Under the pieces are notes generated by a model. The model had not been told where the DNA came from. It made no database searches and worked only from the letters and a program-made list of their open reading frames with translations. A program made the translations under genes and the position numbers. DNA of 64,000 nucleotides. Origin: Cydia pomonella. Its lineage: Eukaryota > Arthropoda > Insecta > Lepidoptera > Tortricidae. The stretch spans positions 11,967,692 through 12,031,691 of the forward strand of contig NC_084717.1 of assembly GCF_033807575.1 (NCBI RefSeq), in the 5' to 3' direction. Each line of letters begins with the position of its first letter. Positions within the stretch are counted from its first letter, which is position 1. Positions 41,526 through 54,138 of this stretch are shown here, one piece after another.

Positions 41526-42394
41526 TTATAGCCCAGAAAGTCCCAGAATGCTACGTGTCATCTTGTTGATTTGATTAAACAAGGACCTACATTAAATATT
41601 TTAGGGATCTCACACATATCAATCTAATTTCAAATTAGGGAAGTCTTGCCTTGCTTAAAAAATGAATACGTACCTACTAAAACCAATAACCTACACCTGA
41701 AAGTAAAATATGTTGAAATCATTAGTCAATCTCAAACTATGTGCAAGTAATAGCGGTTTTATACTAAATATTTATAGACTCGAAAACTCTTATTTTGCAC
41801 CAATCATTTCGTGACAAAAATGTTTAAAGTTAGAAAGCCGCGTCGCCGTTCGAATGTAAGTAAAATTGATTTGTCGCATAAAGTGCATCCTTGTTGTGAT
41901 CCGTAATTCTTTGTTGTGGTCAGTAATTCAAAACATCGACGCCAATTAGCGCCGGGAAACGTCAGCGAGAATACGTTCCCATAATAAAATCCATTGTTAG
42001 AAGAAATTCATAATACAAACCTTAGCCAAATGTAAAAATATACTGTTACTTACACTGATAGATTACCGATAGGTTTTTAATTAAAATAGTACAACTTAAC
42101 AGTTAGGTATTTTCTATGCAGAAGAACCTAAAAAGTTTTTTGCGTGTGGTAGGATTATTGGAAATTAAGTAAGCAGATGGTTTCAAAAGATTTAAAGAAG
42201 ATACCTTCGCTTGTTTAAGAGCAAAGTATATGTACATATATACCACGTGACGTCCATAGGAAAAGAAAAAATGTTTTTCTACTTCTAAATATTTTCCATT
42301 GTCCATGAGTTTTTAGTATGTTATTAACAAAATGAAAAACTAGTTTTATAGGTTTTCCGTTTATTCAAAAAAAAATTTTAAACCAAACTTATAA

Positions 42395-42520
42395 GCTAAT
42401 ATATTATGCTGAAGCGATCGACATCAAAATAAAAGTGATTTGTTAAGATTTACTTAGTGCAATACGGTTTCCCCCGAAATGGAATTTCATAGAAAAAATA
42501 CCGTTATTTCGCTAGGATCG
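42395..42520 (+). repeat. Dispersed repeat, copy 2 (inverted partner at 32430-32545)
   Basis: AATATATTATGCTGAAGCGA, TCGACATCAAAATAAAAGTG and ATTTGTTAAGATTTA match the first copy inverted. Confidence 0.65.
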
Positions 42521-43552
42521 CAAAGCTAAACTTAAACTATTGGCTTACCGTTTCTTAAAGACCTGTAGAATACGGTACTCAAATTAGGCAAACCGATAAG
42601 AATTGACTTCGATTCTGATTCGATTCAATTGAGTTCCACCACTGATTTCTACATAGGCCACATGTATGCATTTCCCAGTGTCAGCCGCCCTTACAAGCCT
42701 GAGTTCAACGACCGCGTTCCGCACCGACCGTTTAATTGCCACCGCCATCTCATTTTCTCAACCTGACGTGCTAAATCAACTGCTCACCTGAGAAACGGTT
42801 ACTTATGCCAGTTATGGCTTTCATTCAACACCTATTTTATTGATTTTAAGTTTTACGCAAATTATTGACGATTCGTTTTCTGATGAATTTCATCATGCGA
42901 TGCGAGGGTATTATTCTTTCGAGACAATCGAGCGCTGCGAAAGTAGCTCTTTAATCGTCGTTTTGTAAGTTGATTTGGCATTTAGGCCATTTGTCTATCC
43001 TCAGCAGGGCTAAGATGGTCGGCTCTTTATCATTTTACACCATGCCTGTCACGTTCTAACAAGTATGTAAGCGTGAATGTGACGGACATAGTGACAAGTG
43101 ATAAAAAATCTAACGAAGGGCATAACTGTGGTTGATATACGTCAAATTGTGTCAATATATTTTCAATAATGTTGATATCCAGCTAGGGAAATGAAGGTAC
43201 GTTTTTATGAAAAGGCGATTTCTTGTGGCCGTCCCCTTTGTTCTTGAGAATTGTGATAAATTTAGAATTATTAAAATTAAAACATATGTTAAACTGGATG
43301 TTTTGTAATGGCACCTCATTTTACAACATTTACATAGTTTGTCGTTTTATCATCCGTCAGCCGTGCGCGTGCGTCACTCGCTATCAAAGTCAACATAATT
43401 AATTAATTCGCTCGTTTACAGGGAATTTCAGAACAGACGTAGTGAGAGAGGTATCCAAAATTAGACGTAATAAATTGACATACATTTTAGATAATTTGAT
43501 TAAACTTTAGAATACATTGACATAAGATTTAGACATATTGTAAGTATGTTTA

Positions 43553-43672
43553 GAGTCAGACCAAGATGAGTTGGCAACGATTTTGCTAGCCCAGCTTGTG
43601 CAAGTGTTTGAGCAATAACACTTGCACTGTCTGGGCTGTAAAAATCGCTTCCAACTTATCTTGGTCTGACTC
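43553..43672. mobile_element. Tc1/mariner-type MITE, GAGTCAGACCAAGAT ends, TA flanks
   Basis: Left GAGTCAGACCAAGATGAGTT and right AACTTATCTTGGTCTGACTC are inverted, with TA at 43551-43552 and 43673-43674. Fragments of the family occur at 30597 and 52690-52720; a diverged relative is at 43868-44005. Confidence 0.8.
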
Positions 43673-43867
43673 TAATGAGTGACATGTAAAATATGGTCCT
43701 TACTATATTATGCATCTTCTATTTTTCGAATCCTAAGTTATGAGTTCGTAAGTTTTTTTGGTTTATAGATGTTGTATTATGCTATTAACGTTGTGGTTTA
43801 GTTCTCTAGATTAAAATTTTTTTTTTTGAATTAACTAGTAGCTAATTTGATCAAAATCTCTATTCGG

Positions 43868-44005
43868 ATAGAGTCGGACCAAGCTAACTCTGCATGCCCT
43901 TTGCAAGTGGCTATGTTATCATTTATGTCAAATTTCTATGAGAATGTAACGTTTACAATGACACTCACTTTATTCTATTCAAAGATTGCAAAGTTAACAT
44001 AGACG
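43868..44005. mobile_element. Diverged relative of the preceding MITE
   Basis: Starts AGAGTCGGACCAAGCTAACT with CTGCATGCCCTTTGCAA; the right side has AAAGATTGCAAAGTTAACAT. Imperfect ends. Confidence 0.5.
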
Positions 44006-45094
44006 GTAGGTAATTTTCTATCTCACAATTAACAAAGAAAACAAAAAGTCAATCATCGGATTCGAGTCTAAACCGATAATGAGCCGATTGTTTAATTAAG
44101 TTTAATATGGGGAAGATAACCGACACGTACGGAAGCGCCGGTCGGACTCGACTCGACTCGATTATTCCATCGTTTGCGTGTTTCGGCGCGGAAGCTATGA
44201 AAAGCCTTCCTTGTTGGAAACGATATAGTTTTTTATGGGTACCACAAATTGCGTTTCACTGGTTATATTATTTGTCGATAATAAATAGAAATACATTGTT
44301 ATTAAAGTTTGCGTTGTAGCTGAATTGAAGTATTTGCTTAAATGTCATAAACCCAAAGGTATATTATACTGTATATACAAACCTGCAGGTATGTGTCGCG
44401 TTTGTAGTTGAAAATTTAATTAGGGTATCTATGATTATTTTATTATATTAAAGTAATAAAAGTGGAGGAAGTTACATAGTATCATTTTGTGGTCTTAAAT
44501 GTTTTGGGGCATGCGTTATTGCGGCCATATTCTCAACCAGATGCTGTCAATATTTGTTCAACATGCAGTAATCCCAGTCCCGATATACTCGAGAGCTTGG
44601 AAGTCGTTACGTTCAATTGAGTGATCTCGGCAAGTGGACAATTGCGCAGACGCGACGCTGTAATGGTGGCCGGTGACGCCAGCCCGATACCCTGAGGATG
44701 AAGTGAGGAAATCTTAATTAAAATCTTATTTGCTGATAGATGTCGCTAGAAAATCCCATCCTGATTATCAGAGTTAAGAGCTGGAAGTCGCTTAAAACCT
44801 GGAGTTGAGCGGTAAAGAGATCATGTTTAGAAGTTGAAAACAATAAAAAAGTACTTCTCACGGATGTTGCAGCCGACCATGATTAAAAGGGACCGTCCAT
44901 TGCGTGCAGTCTTTTTTGAGGATTTTTGACCCCCCTACCCCTCTGGTGAGATGTTGTGCCGATGATTTGCGACCCCCGGCTTTGTCCCTAATCGCACGTG
45001 AGATCTTTCAAAATTTGTATTTTGAGTACCAATCAATGCGTTGAATTTATTTAAAAGGAAACACAGTATGCATTGTTATAAATTATAAAAAATA

Positions 45095-45290
45095 TTATGG
45101 GACAGTGTAACACAAATCGACCTAGCTCCATAGTAATCTCAATAAGGCTTGTGCTGTGGGAACTGGACAACGTTATATATAATAGACTGATATAGGTGAA
45201 TACATAAGAAATATCCATAACTTAGGAACAAATATTTTTGAACACACAGAACAATAAACTCTTCATGCCGTATCAGAAAGAATTTGATCT
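45095..45290 (-). mobile_element. Degenerate SINE/LINE fragment related to the 26699 SINE
   Basis: CATAACTTAGGAACAAATAT with ACACACAGAACAATAAA aligns with the body of the SINE at 26760-26810 (CTCGGGGACAAATATCTG). The upstream block (GGACAGTGTAACACAAATCG) is a repeat I have seen in moths but cannot name. Confidence 0.45.
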
Positions 45291-46796
45291 TTATTTGTAT
45301 TCCCAGATAAAATCACGTATGTTCCTAGAAGAATGCATTCTACCGTGAGCTTAAAACATAAACAAATTATATACTAACCATGGAATGCACGACTCGCGCT
45401 ATTCTCGGAATACAGAACACGAATTCATAGGTATGGTGGCATATTATATTGGCTAGGTATAGAATGTGTGCTAGAATGTGTACCAACCTGGATGCCTGCA
45501 ATTGCAATGAATTAAATGATCGCATAGTCACAATTTTCTTCCGATTGCCAATGGCGTGTCTATTTTGGAAAATTTTGTACATAATGAAGTTTTACCTTAT
45601 TTCAAAGACAAAAACAGTCTTTGTCAATGCTTTTACCAAATGAGCACTACCCGTCTTATGAGACTTAAAAGCCTGTGAACGTGAGTAGGTATTTAAAAAA
45701 AGTTTTAAGTTAAACAAAAGGTCCATCATTTAACTACTGTGAAGTATTTCAACTACCCATTTATGTTCTCGATGGTTTCGATGTAGTCTTCTCAACTTGT
45801 CCAATATATTATTATTGTTTTAATTAGGTATTAATTGTATTTGTTTTCTCACAACCCGTAAAAATTGATAACGATAAGCAAAGAAACGTTAGCATCTTTT
45901 TGTTCCCGTTAGGACCCGTAATCCAACGACTGCTGTTACTAATCGTGAAATTATTTTGGTATTCTCGTATCTTACTAATAACATAGTTGTAAATACGACA
46001 CTATTGCTATTGGACTTAAGTCTTGATTTCAAAGAAAATAGTCACACTGGCTCACTTATTCAAGCATGAAGAAGAGCAGTGAGATTTTTTCCAAGAACTG
46101 TGAAAAAACTAGGTCTTTTACTTAGCATTAATTTTTTTGCAATCGATAGTGAAGCTATGCACTGCAGCTAAACATACCTACCTCAATAATTAATTTTATC
46201 TGGCATTCGTTAACTTATGTCATATACATATTGTACATCATACAATAAGTGATTTTAATAAGATTTTAATAAATAAATATGTTATCCATCGCTGCCGGAA
46301 ACGTGTCCCGGCTTTGATATGCGGTGATATCAAAATTGCATGCGGATTAAATGTTGTAATTTTAAAACGTGACATTGATTATTTTTTGCAACAAAAAAAG
46401 TTCCTACCTACTATCAGCAATGTCGCAAATAGGTACAACTTGCGAACCTTTTTTGTAACAAAAATAAAATTATTCGTCATCTCCTGTACGTAACAAAAAG
46501 TTCTAGCCGGCTAAATTAGAAACATTGCAATAACAACAGTAACCAATATTACCTAGTATTTACGCTGCCTGTGATACAGTTTTTACTACGACTATATTGA
46601 TAAATTAGTGGAGAATTTCAGCAGCGAAATATAAATAAAAATTACGCGGCAGTACACATTTTCATCAATTACTTAACCCTTTTATACCTTAACCTTTTTT
46701 ACCAAAGAGCAGTATTTTCACGCAAGCTGCAATTTAGCTGCAAACGTTAACCATTAACATAAAACAGTTAATATTCCTACGCGACAATACCAGTGC

Positions 46797-46872
46797 CTCC
46801 AGTGCCCCAGGCAATCGAACCAGCGTCCTCTGCTATCGCGGCAGGAGCCTGAGCCACTCGGCCACCGGGGTC
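46797..46872 (-). mobile_element. tRNA-derived SINE head, antisense
   Basis: Minus strand: GGTGGCCGAGTGGCTCAGG (A box near 46854-46864) and GGTTCGATTGC (B box 46811-46821), in Ser/Leu-tRNA style. The acceptor ends do not pair well and no clean anticodon arm forms, so this is a SINE head, not a working tRNA gene. Confidence 0.6.
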
Positions 46873-47939
46873 ACGGCAGCATTGGTCGAATTTTTCCAAG
46901 TATATGCATTTCTTACTGAAGGCTTACGGCGCCCCCTTTTTCTTAGTATATGACATTTATTTCAGATTATAATTTATATAATTTATAGTAGTGTGTCTAC
47001 TTGAAATAAAAACAAATTAAATTATTTTGTGAAAATAATGTAATTTGTTCTAATACTGCTAATAATACCAGACTCGTTCAGTAACGTTTATATATTTTTA
47101 TGGCATATTCAGTTTTTAGACAGATACGGAGTGGAATTATTCTCAGTGCATCTTGTTTGTACTCATAAATATACAAATATTTGTTAAAACAAATATCAAA
47201 ATAGGAATAAGCCTCTTGGCATTTTATAGCCGCTCCTAACGGTCTTGTCCTAGACTCGTACTATACAAACACGACACACGTATATGTCGTATCTGTAGTT
47301 GTGTACAATGAAAAGTAATATCCCAACAGCTTATGCGCAAACCGTATAGAGGTCAGTACTACTAGTTATCAGAAGAAAAAGGTCTTATCTTTGCAAGACT
47401 TTCATAATAGTATTACCTTCAGGAAATGCTGCGTCTGCGCACCATTAAAATTTATGGTAGCAGGACACGCGACAGGTGACCTCATAGTCATAGGTCATAA
47501 ATATCTGGAGCAAGTTACGGAGATTGCATGACTGCATGTGTGCGATATGGTTATTTAAATTGAAATGTGAGGTGTATGGCGTAATGTTCTAGCACCTAGA
47601 ACGAATTTGGCTGTAGTGCGACGCATTTCCTGGCATTTTATTTATTGTGGCATATTGTTACTTAAATGTTCATGTTAACTTTCATGTTATTTCAGATTGT
47701 CTTTTTGAAATGAGAACGTAACTACGATTATATGGCGGCGGCGGCGGCTAGGTTCACGTGACTTTTAACGGCTACCACCAGTTTGACACTGATCTATTCC
47801 CTAGGGTGAGCGTAACTTACTTTCTATGCATCTTGCTCGTACTCGAATATTAAGTAAGCTACGCAGAGGCTAGCGAATATGTTCAAACGGACATACTGAC
47901 TACTAAGACAGTCGTGGTAAGGCTACTACACCACTCTTA

Positions 47940-48336
47940 AGGTGACAGTCCATTTCCAACTGCAGCTGCACTACCGTTGCGACATTACTGGTGCGACATT
48001 ACTGCAGCGGCCGACTGCTGCTGTTTGCGGCGTGCAGTCGCGGCAGCGTTCGTCAGTTGATTGTCAAAGTCAATGAGTTATGTCACTGTCAGACGTATAA
48101 ATAAAATTACTAATTTACTTAATTGTATATTTGTATTTTTTACGAGAAGAAGTAAGTGACGATAATGCTACATGGTACACGAAAACGAAGAACAGTTTGC
48201 CTTTCTGTCATTTTTCTTTTCAGTCTGTATTGTCATTGATTTTACTATGGAAATTGACAATACCACCAACGCGTTCAAGCCGCTGCAGTAATGTCGGAGC
48301 AGTAGTGCAGCTGCAGTCAGAAATGGACTGTCACCT
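47940..48336. mobile_element. PIF/Harbinger-type MITE, 397 bp, TTA target duplication
   Basis: Left AGGTGACAGTCCATTTCCAA and right CAGAAATGGACTGTCACCT are inverted for about 55 bp, including CTGCAGCTGCACTAC and CGACATTACTG. TTA lies on both sides (47937-47939, 48337-48339), the PIF/Harbinger signature. A 114-codon open frame crossing its right half is spurious. Confidence 0.85.
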
Positions 48337-48667
48337 TTACGGGAACGTGACAGTAATCAAATTGCATTTGGTTATTTTTAGGGTATGCTCCCAGTACTGC
48401 TCCGGGGTTGATTTTCATGTGGGAGCACACCGTAGTTATTTTCACGCCAGAAGTCATTCGACAGTTTTTATCTAACGATTAAGGGCAGGGAAGTAAATGT
48501 TTTAGGCAAGCTTTGTTGTTCAAATGACGAGACCGATTTTTGTGTGGAATGTCAAAAAATTCGTCTTTTCTCAGTTTAAAAAATCGCTGGAAAAGTGATT
48601 TAAAATTGATGTAAGTAGCTCCTTCGCCGATTTTCTTTCGGCACGAAATTCACATATAAAATAATTA

Positions 48668-48789
48668 TTCACGCTAGACCGGGCCGGATCTTCTGGTACT
48701 TCGTTTTCTACGGAAAGCCCACATGATCACCGATCAGCCGTGATAGAAAATGGCCTCGCCCCGGGCCCGGCCCGGTCTAGCGTGAGTCA
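48668..48789. mobile_element. MITE with ATGACTCACGNTAGA ends, copy 2
   Basis: Left ATTCACGCTAGACCGGGCCG and right CGGCCCGGTCTAGCGTGAGT are inverted; same family as 27215-27364. Confidence 0.75.
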
Positions 48790-49147
48790 TCCTTAAAGCC
48801 ACGACATCAATTTAGTTGCAAGTTCTGTTTACATTGTACCTGCAGATAATCTAAACTATCCTATTATCCAAGTATCTATCCAATTCGTGGAGCATAAATC
48901 GCAATTAGATCGGTGTCTCCAACACGAGATCGCAGCGATCTCACTTTCTACGAACGATACCATCTTCCTATTGTGGTTTTTGTATGGGAAACTGGTCCGT
49001 TTGTACATTAGTAAAGGAAAAACAATGCATTAGTGTTGCAACTGTTACGCAAAGGAAGTGCTTTTAAGATTAGTTTTAAAGGTGTTGGAATTTATGAATT
49101 TTCCATTTATACAGTTTGCTTTTGTTATGACCAAACTGTGAGGGGTT

Positions 49148-49420
49148 AATCATCATCATCATCATCATCCTGTCCTATTCCCAACTTCATTTAGGGTCGG
49201 GCCTTCTTGTGCGTCTGCGCTAGGACAATCTGTCCCGTGTTGTCAATTGGCAACACGGGACAGTTTTGCGTCTTCAGGTCTCTTTTGACAGTGGACCACC
49301 AGGGGGCTGCTTTGCTTGGTGGTGATATTGAGCACGGTTTTCACGGAACAGTAGGGGTGAATATGTAGGTCAGACTGAACAACTTTTACTATATGGGGCA
49401 AACCCCGAAATAAGTACCTA
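49148..49420. repeat. ATC microsatellite and adjoining repeat fragments
   Basis: An ATC run (49149-49169) is followed by a block with a near-perfect inverted pair CTGTCCCGTGTTG / CAACACGGGACAG (49230-49264), then a partial copy of the 57953 MITE left end (AGGGGTGAATATG near 49354). Confidence 0.55.
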
Positions 49421-49438
49421 GATAATAGCTTAGATTTA

Positions 49439-49570
49439 CCCCCTTATTCATTAACGCATAAATTTAATAGTTGTATGTCTTAATCTGTATTTTGACTTAT
49501 ATATTTGTAAGAAAGGCATAAAAATTATATCAACTTATTTAGACTTGTAGTGCGTTTATGAATAAGAAGC
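49439..49570. mobile_element. MITE with TTATTCATAAACG ends, copy 2
   Basis: Left CCCCCTTATTCATTAACG and right GCGTTTATGAATAAGAAGC are inverted; shares TTTTGACTTATATATTTGTA with copy 1 at 24897-25030. Confidence 0.75.
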
Positions 49571-51047
49571 AAAGTGTTTCCCACATAAATAACACTTAGT
49601 GAGTAAAAAAGTAACTGACACCACCACACAACATTTGTAGTGTTTAATAATTTCAAACGCAAAAAAGTTGCATCATGTCAGTTTTTGTGACATTGACATA
49701 AGAGTTATTTTTGTCTGGCCTCTTTTTTTTTCAATACACCCTAATGAAAAGAGTTCAGTAGGCCGCTATTGTTCTTAACAACGCTGACGATGATTTATTG
49801 GAAGATGACAAGCAAGTTGTTACGTCTGTAATCTATCATCAATTGAGTCATCATTTTGACAGCTGCTCCAAGGTATGTCTACACCAGTGAGCTTATCTTC
49901 ATCTTTTTAAGTTTTTCAATTCTCTTGTTATGATGCATTGACATCATGACAAGCCAGAGAATGTCGTGAAATAGTTGAGATTATTGAAACAAATTCATGG
50001 TATCGTAAATATAAGCAGAACATACTAGGAAAAAACATAACTACTCTCAATCGTGACCCTGCACAATTACGTATTATTAGCTTCACATAGCCGTTTGAAT
50101 TTGTTTGTTGGTTTGTCGGGTTATTTGTGATGATTTCTTGATGATTTCTTTCATCGAAGAACAACTAGTAATTATATAATGATATTTATTTTATTAGCTT
50201 CCTTAAAACTCATTAGTATGAGCGGGGGTTTGGAACGCGACCGCTGTAACTTTTAGACATTTGGTATCAACCTAAATATTAAAATATAATACAACCATCA
50301 GTTAGAAGTTAGAACATCATTGTTTCACGTTCGCGCATATTTCACTCGTATTATTAGCGAATGCTCGGTTTGGAAAGGGATTGTTGTCTGACGTCAATGG
50401 CATAACTAAGATAAGGGACGTGGGACCAGGCTTCGTCAATCGGAAAAGGTTTTACGGATACAAAGTTTTCAAGTAAATTTGAGCCTTGTGTAGTTGGCTG
50501 AGAAATGCTGTTTGTTCTGCGACTAAAGAACAGAGAAGTGTTACAGCCTGCTTTAAAGCATTGTGATATTTGAAATGAAGTAATTAAACTCTTTCGGTTT
50601 GACAGATGCAGGATTGAATGGGAAAGGCCACTTTCAATTTCATTGTCAATGAAAATAAGTAAAGCCTGACCAGGAATATATGATCAGGCACCATGTTACG
50701 GAATTTCATTGGAACTAATTTCTTACACTGCCAATAATTTTAATGATAGTTTGTCACCATTGTCAGTGTCATTGTGGCGGTTTACTTGAATCATACTTAA
50801 GTGTTGAATATTAAATAATAAATGACAAAAATGCCCAAAACTATACATAATCAGGATCGAAACATTGTAAATGATGTAAATAATAAACTGCTGGAAAAGA
50901 ACCTTTCGGGAAATTATACTATTTCGCTACGAAACATTTTCAAACTAACATCAGAGCTGACAGGTAAACAAATCAAAATGTCAGTATAGTCTGGTTATTA
51001 CGACTTGGTTATTGTAGTATTGTGTTATACAATTGCGGGCAGCCGGA

Positions 51048-51141
51048 CTGAGTTGGAGGGACGCGGAGCGCGAGGCACAGGACAGGAGTGCATGGCAACG
51101 TCTCACTAAGGCCCTCTGGACCAATGGGGTACCATAGGACG
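51048..51141 (+). pseudogene. Short LINE ORF2 C-terminal fragment
   Basis: One frame reads LSWRDAEREAQDRSAW then QRLTKALWTNGVP and stop, the usual C-terminal text of some invertebrate LINE ORF2 proteins. Only about 30 residues remain. Confidence 0.5.
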
Positions 51142-51238
51142 ACAACATGTATGTATACAAGCGAGGACTTACAGTAACAAAAATGAGTTTGAAAAATATT
51201 TACTAGGCTTTGGATACGATCAATCTTATTCATTGTTG

Positions 51239-51376
51239 TACAGTCAAGTGCAAAAATATGTATCGAAAGAATCGTCTCATAAATATGGTACTACGCTCTT
51301 ATTACACTGGAATAAGATGCTATGGGACATATTTTTGAGTAAGATGTGTACACCCATATTTTTACACTTGACTGTA
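51239..51376. mobile_element. MITE, TACAGTCA-type ends, second type
   Basis: Left TACAGTCAAGTGCAAAAATA and right TATTTTTACACTTGACTGTA are inverted. The ends resemble 11134-11264 but the interior is unrelated. Confidence 0.8.
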
Positions 51377-51954
51377 CCAGAACATATGTAAGGTTACGGA
51401 ATATACCTACCAACTAACATCATGGTGGCCTTTTTGTGCGCCAATCTTGGATGTAGTAACATGATGGACGAAATAATAAGCTATAGAGCTGAGCTGAGCT
51501 GATGGCGTGGCTCATAGTGGCAGCACCATATGGCATGTTACGATTAAATTAAATATATGTAACTATCTGCAGTAATTATAGTCATTAATAAGATTTTTAG
51601 ATATTTATCTAGGGCATGGATTACGCGGATTACGAGAGAAGGTCGTTCCTTCTAAGATTTTAAGCTGCCAAAGAAAAGCAAACCAAAAATAAAAAAGAAG
51701 ATACACTTAGACTATTTTGACCTATGTGTACATGATGAAATACATGAATTTTATACGAAAAAAAAAGAAGTACAGACGATTAAAAAAATGTGGACATCAA
51801 ATATTTGGATTCTGATTTTGATTACGGTGAATAAAAGTATGTAAGTCAAAATAACGAGTTGCTAATCCACATTGTTCAGACTATGCTGAACTGTTGCCAT
51901 ATAAATGAGAAAAATAGCGCCCTCTTGACAATGATCATATATTCCTGGTCAGGC

Positions 51955-52260
51955 TTTAAGTAAATAATATTCTTTATTGTACCACATACAAAACAAATTC
52001 AAACAACCTAAAATACCTAATTTCCTGCATAATACAGAGACTCAACTTCACAAAACATCTAACATACCATCATTTTATGATTTTCATTGGTATTTTCATA
52101 TCACCAAATCCTTTGCGAGAACAAATACATAAATTGTTAAAAAAAGAAAACAAAATCTAACAGCTGTGTGTTTAATATTCGAAAAGTTCCCTCGTGTTCT
52201 ACCGGGCCCCATCGTCAGATCCCGACGTCTTGATAATGGGGACAACTGTTAAGAAAAATA
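51955..52260 (-). mobile_element. Probable minus-strand LINE 3' end
   Basis: TTAAGTAAATAATATTCTTT with ATTGTACCACATACAAAAC is like the retroposon tail at 16615-16700. GC-richer sequence follows at 52195-52250 (CCGGGCCCCATCGTCAGATC). No protein recovered. Confidence 0.4.
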
Positions 52261-52854
52261 TTTTAAAATAATTTAAAAAAAGTCATGTCAGTCCAGTCTT
52301 CAAGGTACATGCTTAAAAAAAGGAATAAATGCAAAGATCCTGACGAATTAAGAACTTCCTTCCTTCTTATTTGAAGTTAAAATTACGAGGTAGTCATGTC
52401 CTGAAATGTTTTGTTTGTGTAACTACATTTTTGTCTAGTCCCATGCTTTGCTAAATAAGCCAAAATGACTTACGTTGTGTCAAACTTACAATTAAATTAT
52501 ACGTTTTAAAGAATTCATTTGCTTAGCTTAAGTCAGCTGTTTCCAATGTATAGGCCTAATTTTGAAAGTATTCTTTTATAAAATTGACACGGTTGGGATT
52601 TATAACTCCCTTTTCATATTTTCTAAAATAATTAGACCTTTGTATCTTACTTTAATAAATACATCATTTACACGTGTACTACTTGTGCTATCAAAATCGT
52701 TGCAGACTTGTCTTGGTCTGATAATATTCGTTCGTAATTTAGACCAGGTATAATATCCCGCGAATTTATTGTCAGACGGTAAATTTATCCCAAGAAGGCA
52801 ACGCAAGCAATAAAAAAACTGAAATTAGCATTTCTATGACATGAAATAATTCTT

Positions 52855-53080
52855 GCTCTCTGGCCAACCGCGTCCTGGGCTCCTGGCCAATATTGCGTCA
52901 ACGTATACATCGGACTGTTGGCCTGCTCTTATTCCAGCAGCGTCCATAAAGCATCGCACGCAACGATGCGATGCAAACATAACGAGAACAGTTACGAGAG
53001 ACAAAGAGGAAATCGACCCGGTTTTCATACGGATCCATCACTCGCTGATAGAGTCGGAATCTCAAGCCAGTCTAAGCGCT
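52855..53080. other. GC-richer island, unrecognised
   Basis: Stands out from the AT-rich surroundings. It is open on both strands: + 52853-53176 (107 codons) and - 53028-52834 (64 codons, opening with a hydrophobic stretch, MKTGSISSLSLVTVLVMFAS). Neither is recognised. It could be an old gene fragment or a repeat. Confidence 0.3.
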
Positions 53081-53295
53081 CTTTCCATTTGCGTACAGTT
53101 GTTTCAAAACTTGAGGTCATTGTTACGCTGGTTTTACTCGTGCAATGGTAATGGCCAGGTCCCGTTAGCTACGTGAGAACGTGATCTATGATTACTTTCT
53201 GTAATGACTGGATAAGTAGGGAGGATAGGGTATAGGACTTGGTGTACTTGTTCTCATTTTACTTGCAGTGTGCTACTTTTATGTGTTTATATAGG

Positions 53296-53449
53296 TACAG
53301 TCACGTCTGAAAATATCGGTACAAAAAATGTGCCAAAAATAAGTATACACGACTTTATTGCTCATATATTAAGGTAGTGTAGGTATACATATATTTGGCA
53401 CATTTTTTGTACTATATTTATATTTATTATATTTTCATACGTGACTGTA
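53296..53449. mobile_element. MITE, TACAGTCA-type ends, third type
   Basis: Left TACAGTCACGTCTGAAAATA and right TATTTTCATACGTGACTGTA are inverted; inner arms GTACAAAAAATGTGCCAAA and TTTGGCACATTTTTTGTAC also pair. Confidence 0.8.
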
Positions 53450-54138
53450 CGGAAATGATATGTAATTTATATGTCAAGATGTAAATATGTAACGGGATTT
53501 TAGGTAAAAATACAAACCCGAAAATTTGTGCGCTGTGCAATAACCTTTGTTTCCCTCATTAGATTGAATATTTGACCCAAATTGATGATTTGAGAAGTAC
53601 CAAAATTGGGATCATTTTTGCTTTAGAGTTTAGACCAAATACCGTTTGGAAAAAACTTGGTGTAAGTATATATTTATACATTTTAAGTAGATATTTATAC
53701 ATTGGCACCCCAACCGTTTTCAGTAAACTTTGGCAATTGTTCCGGTTGATAGTACAATTCTCACAGTGTTCAATAGTTGAGACACGGATAATTCTTCAAG
53801 TACTATTATCATGCGGATGTCTATTGAGTATCGTGAGAACTTCAACGAAAGTGACCTTCATAGTAGAGCAAAGTACGTTGTGTAGGCGCATGTTTTGATG
53901 CGAGAAATGGATTCAATATACAATATACAGTCTATCGTATCCGTAGTCATTTGTGTTATACGTAGGCGACTTTGGAAACCCGAGAAATTTGAGCCAGCAG
54001 GAGAGGAGTCTCTCAAATTTGTATTAAGCGATTGCTCTTTTTAATAGTTAGGTAAATATGGGCTCGACATTACCTGCCCAAAAGATGGGTTAGTAGTGCA
54101 GAGCTTGCTTTATATACTGCGTCTCGAGAAATAATCTA

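Larger units (their letters stand above)
44010..47936. other. Unassigned AT-rich region with small repeats
   Basis: Besides the SINE pieces listed, it holds a short GACTC repeat (44142-44162) and a GGC run (47735-47749). No coding gene seen. Confidence 0.35.

Noticed and set aside
46797..46872. Genuine tRNA-Ser/Leu gene on the minus strand
   Set aside because: A and B boxes are present, but the acceptor arm mismatches and no clean anticodon loop forms; it fits a SINE head.
48131..48475. 114-codon open frame as a gene
   Set aside because: It overlaps the right half of a TTA-flanked MITE and has no domain.
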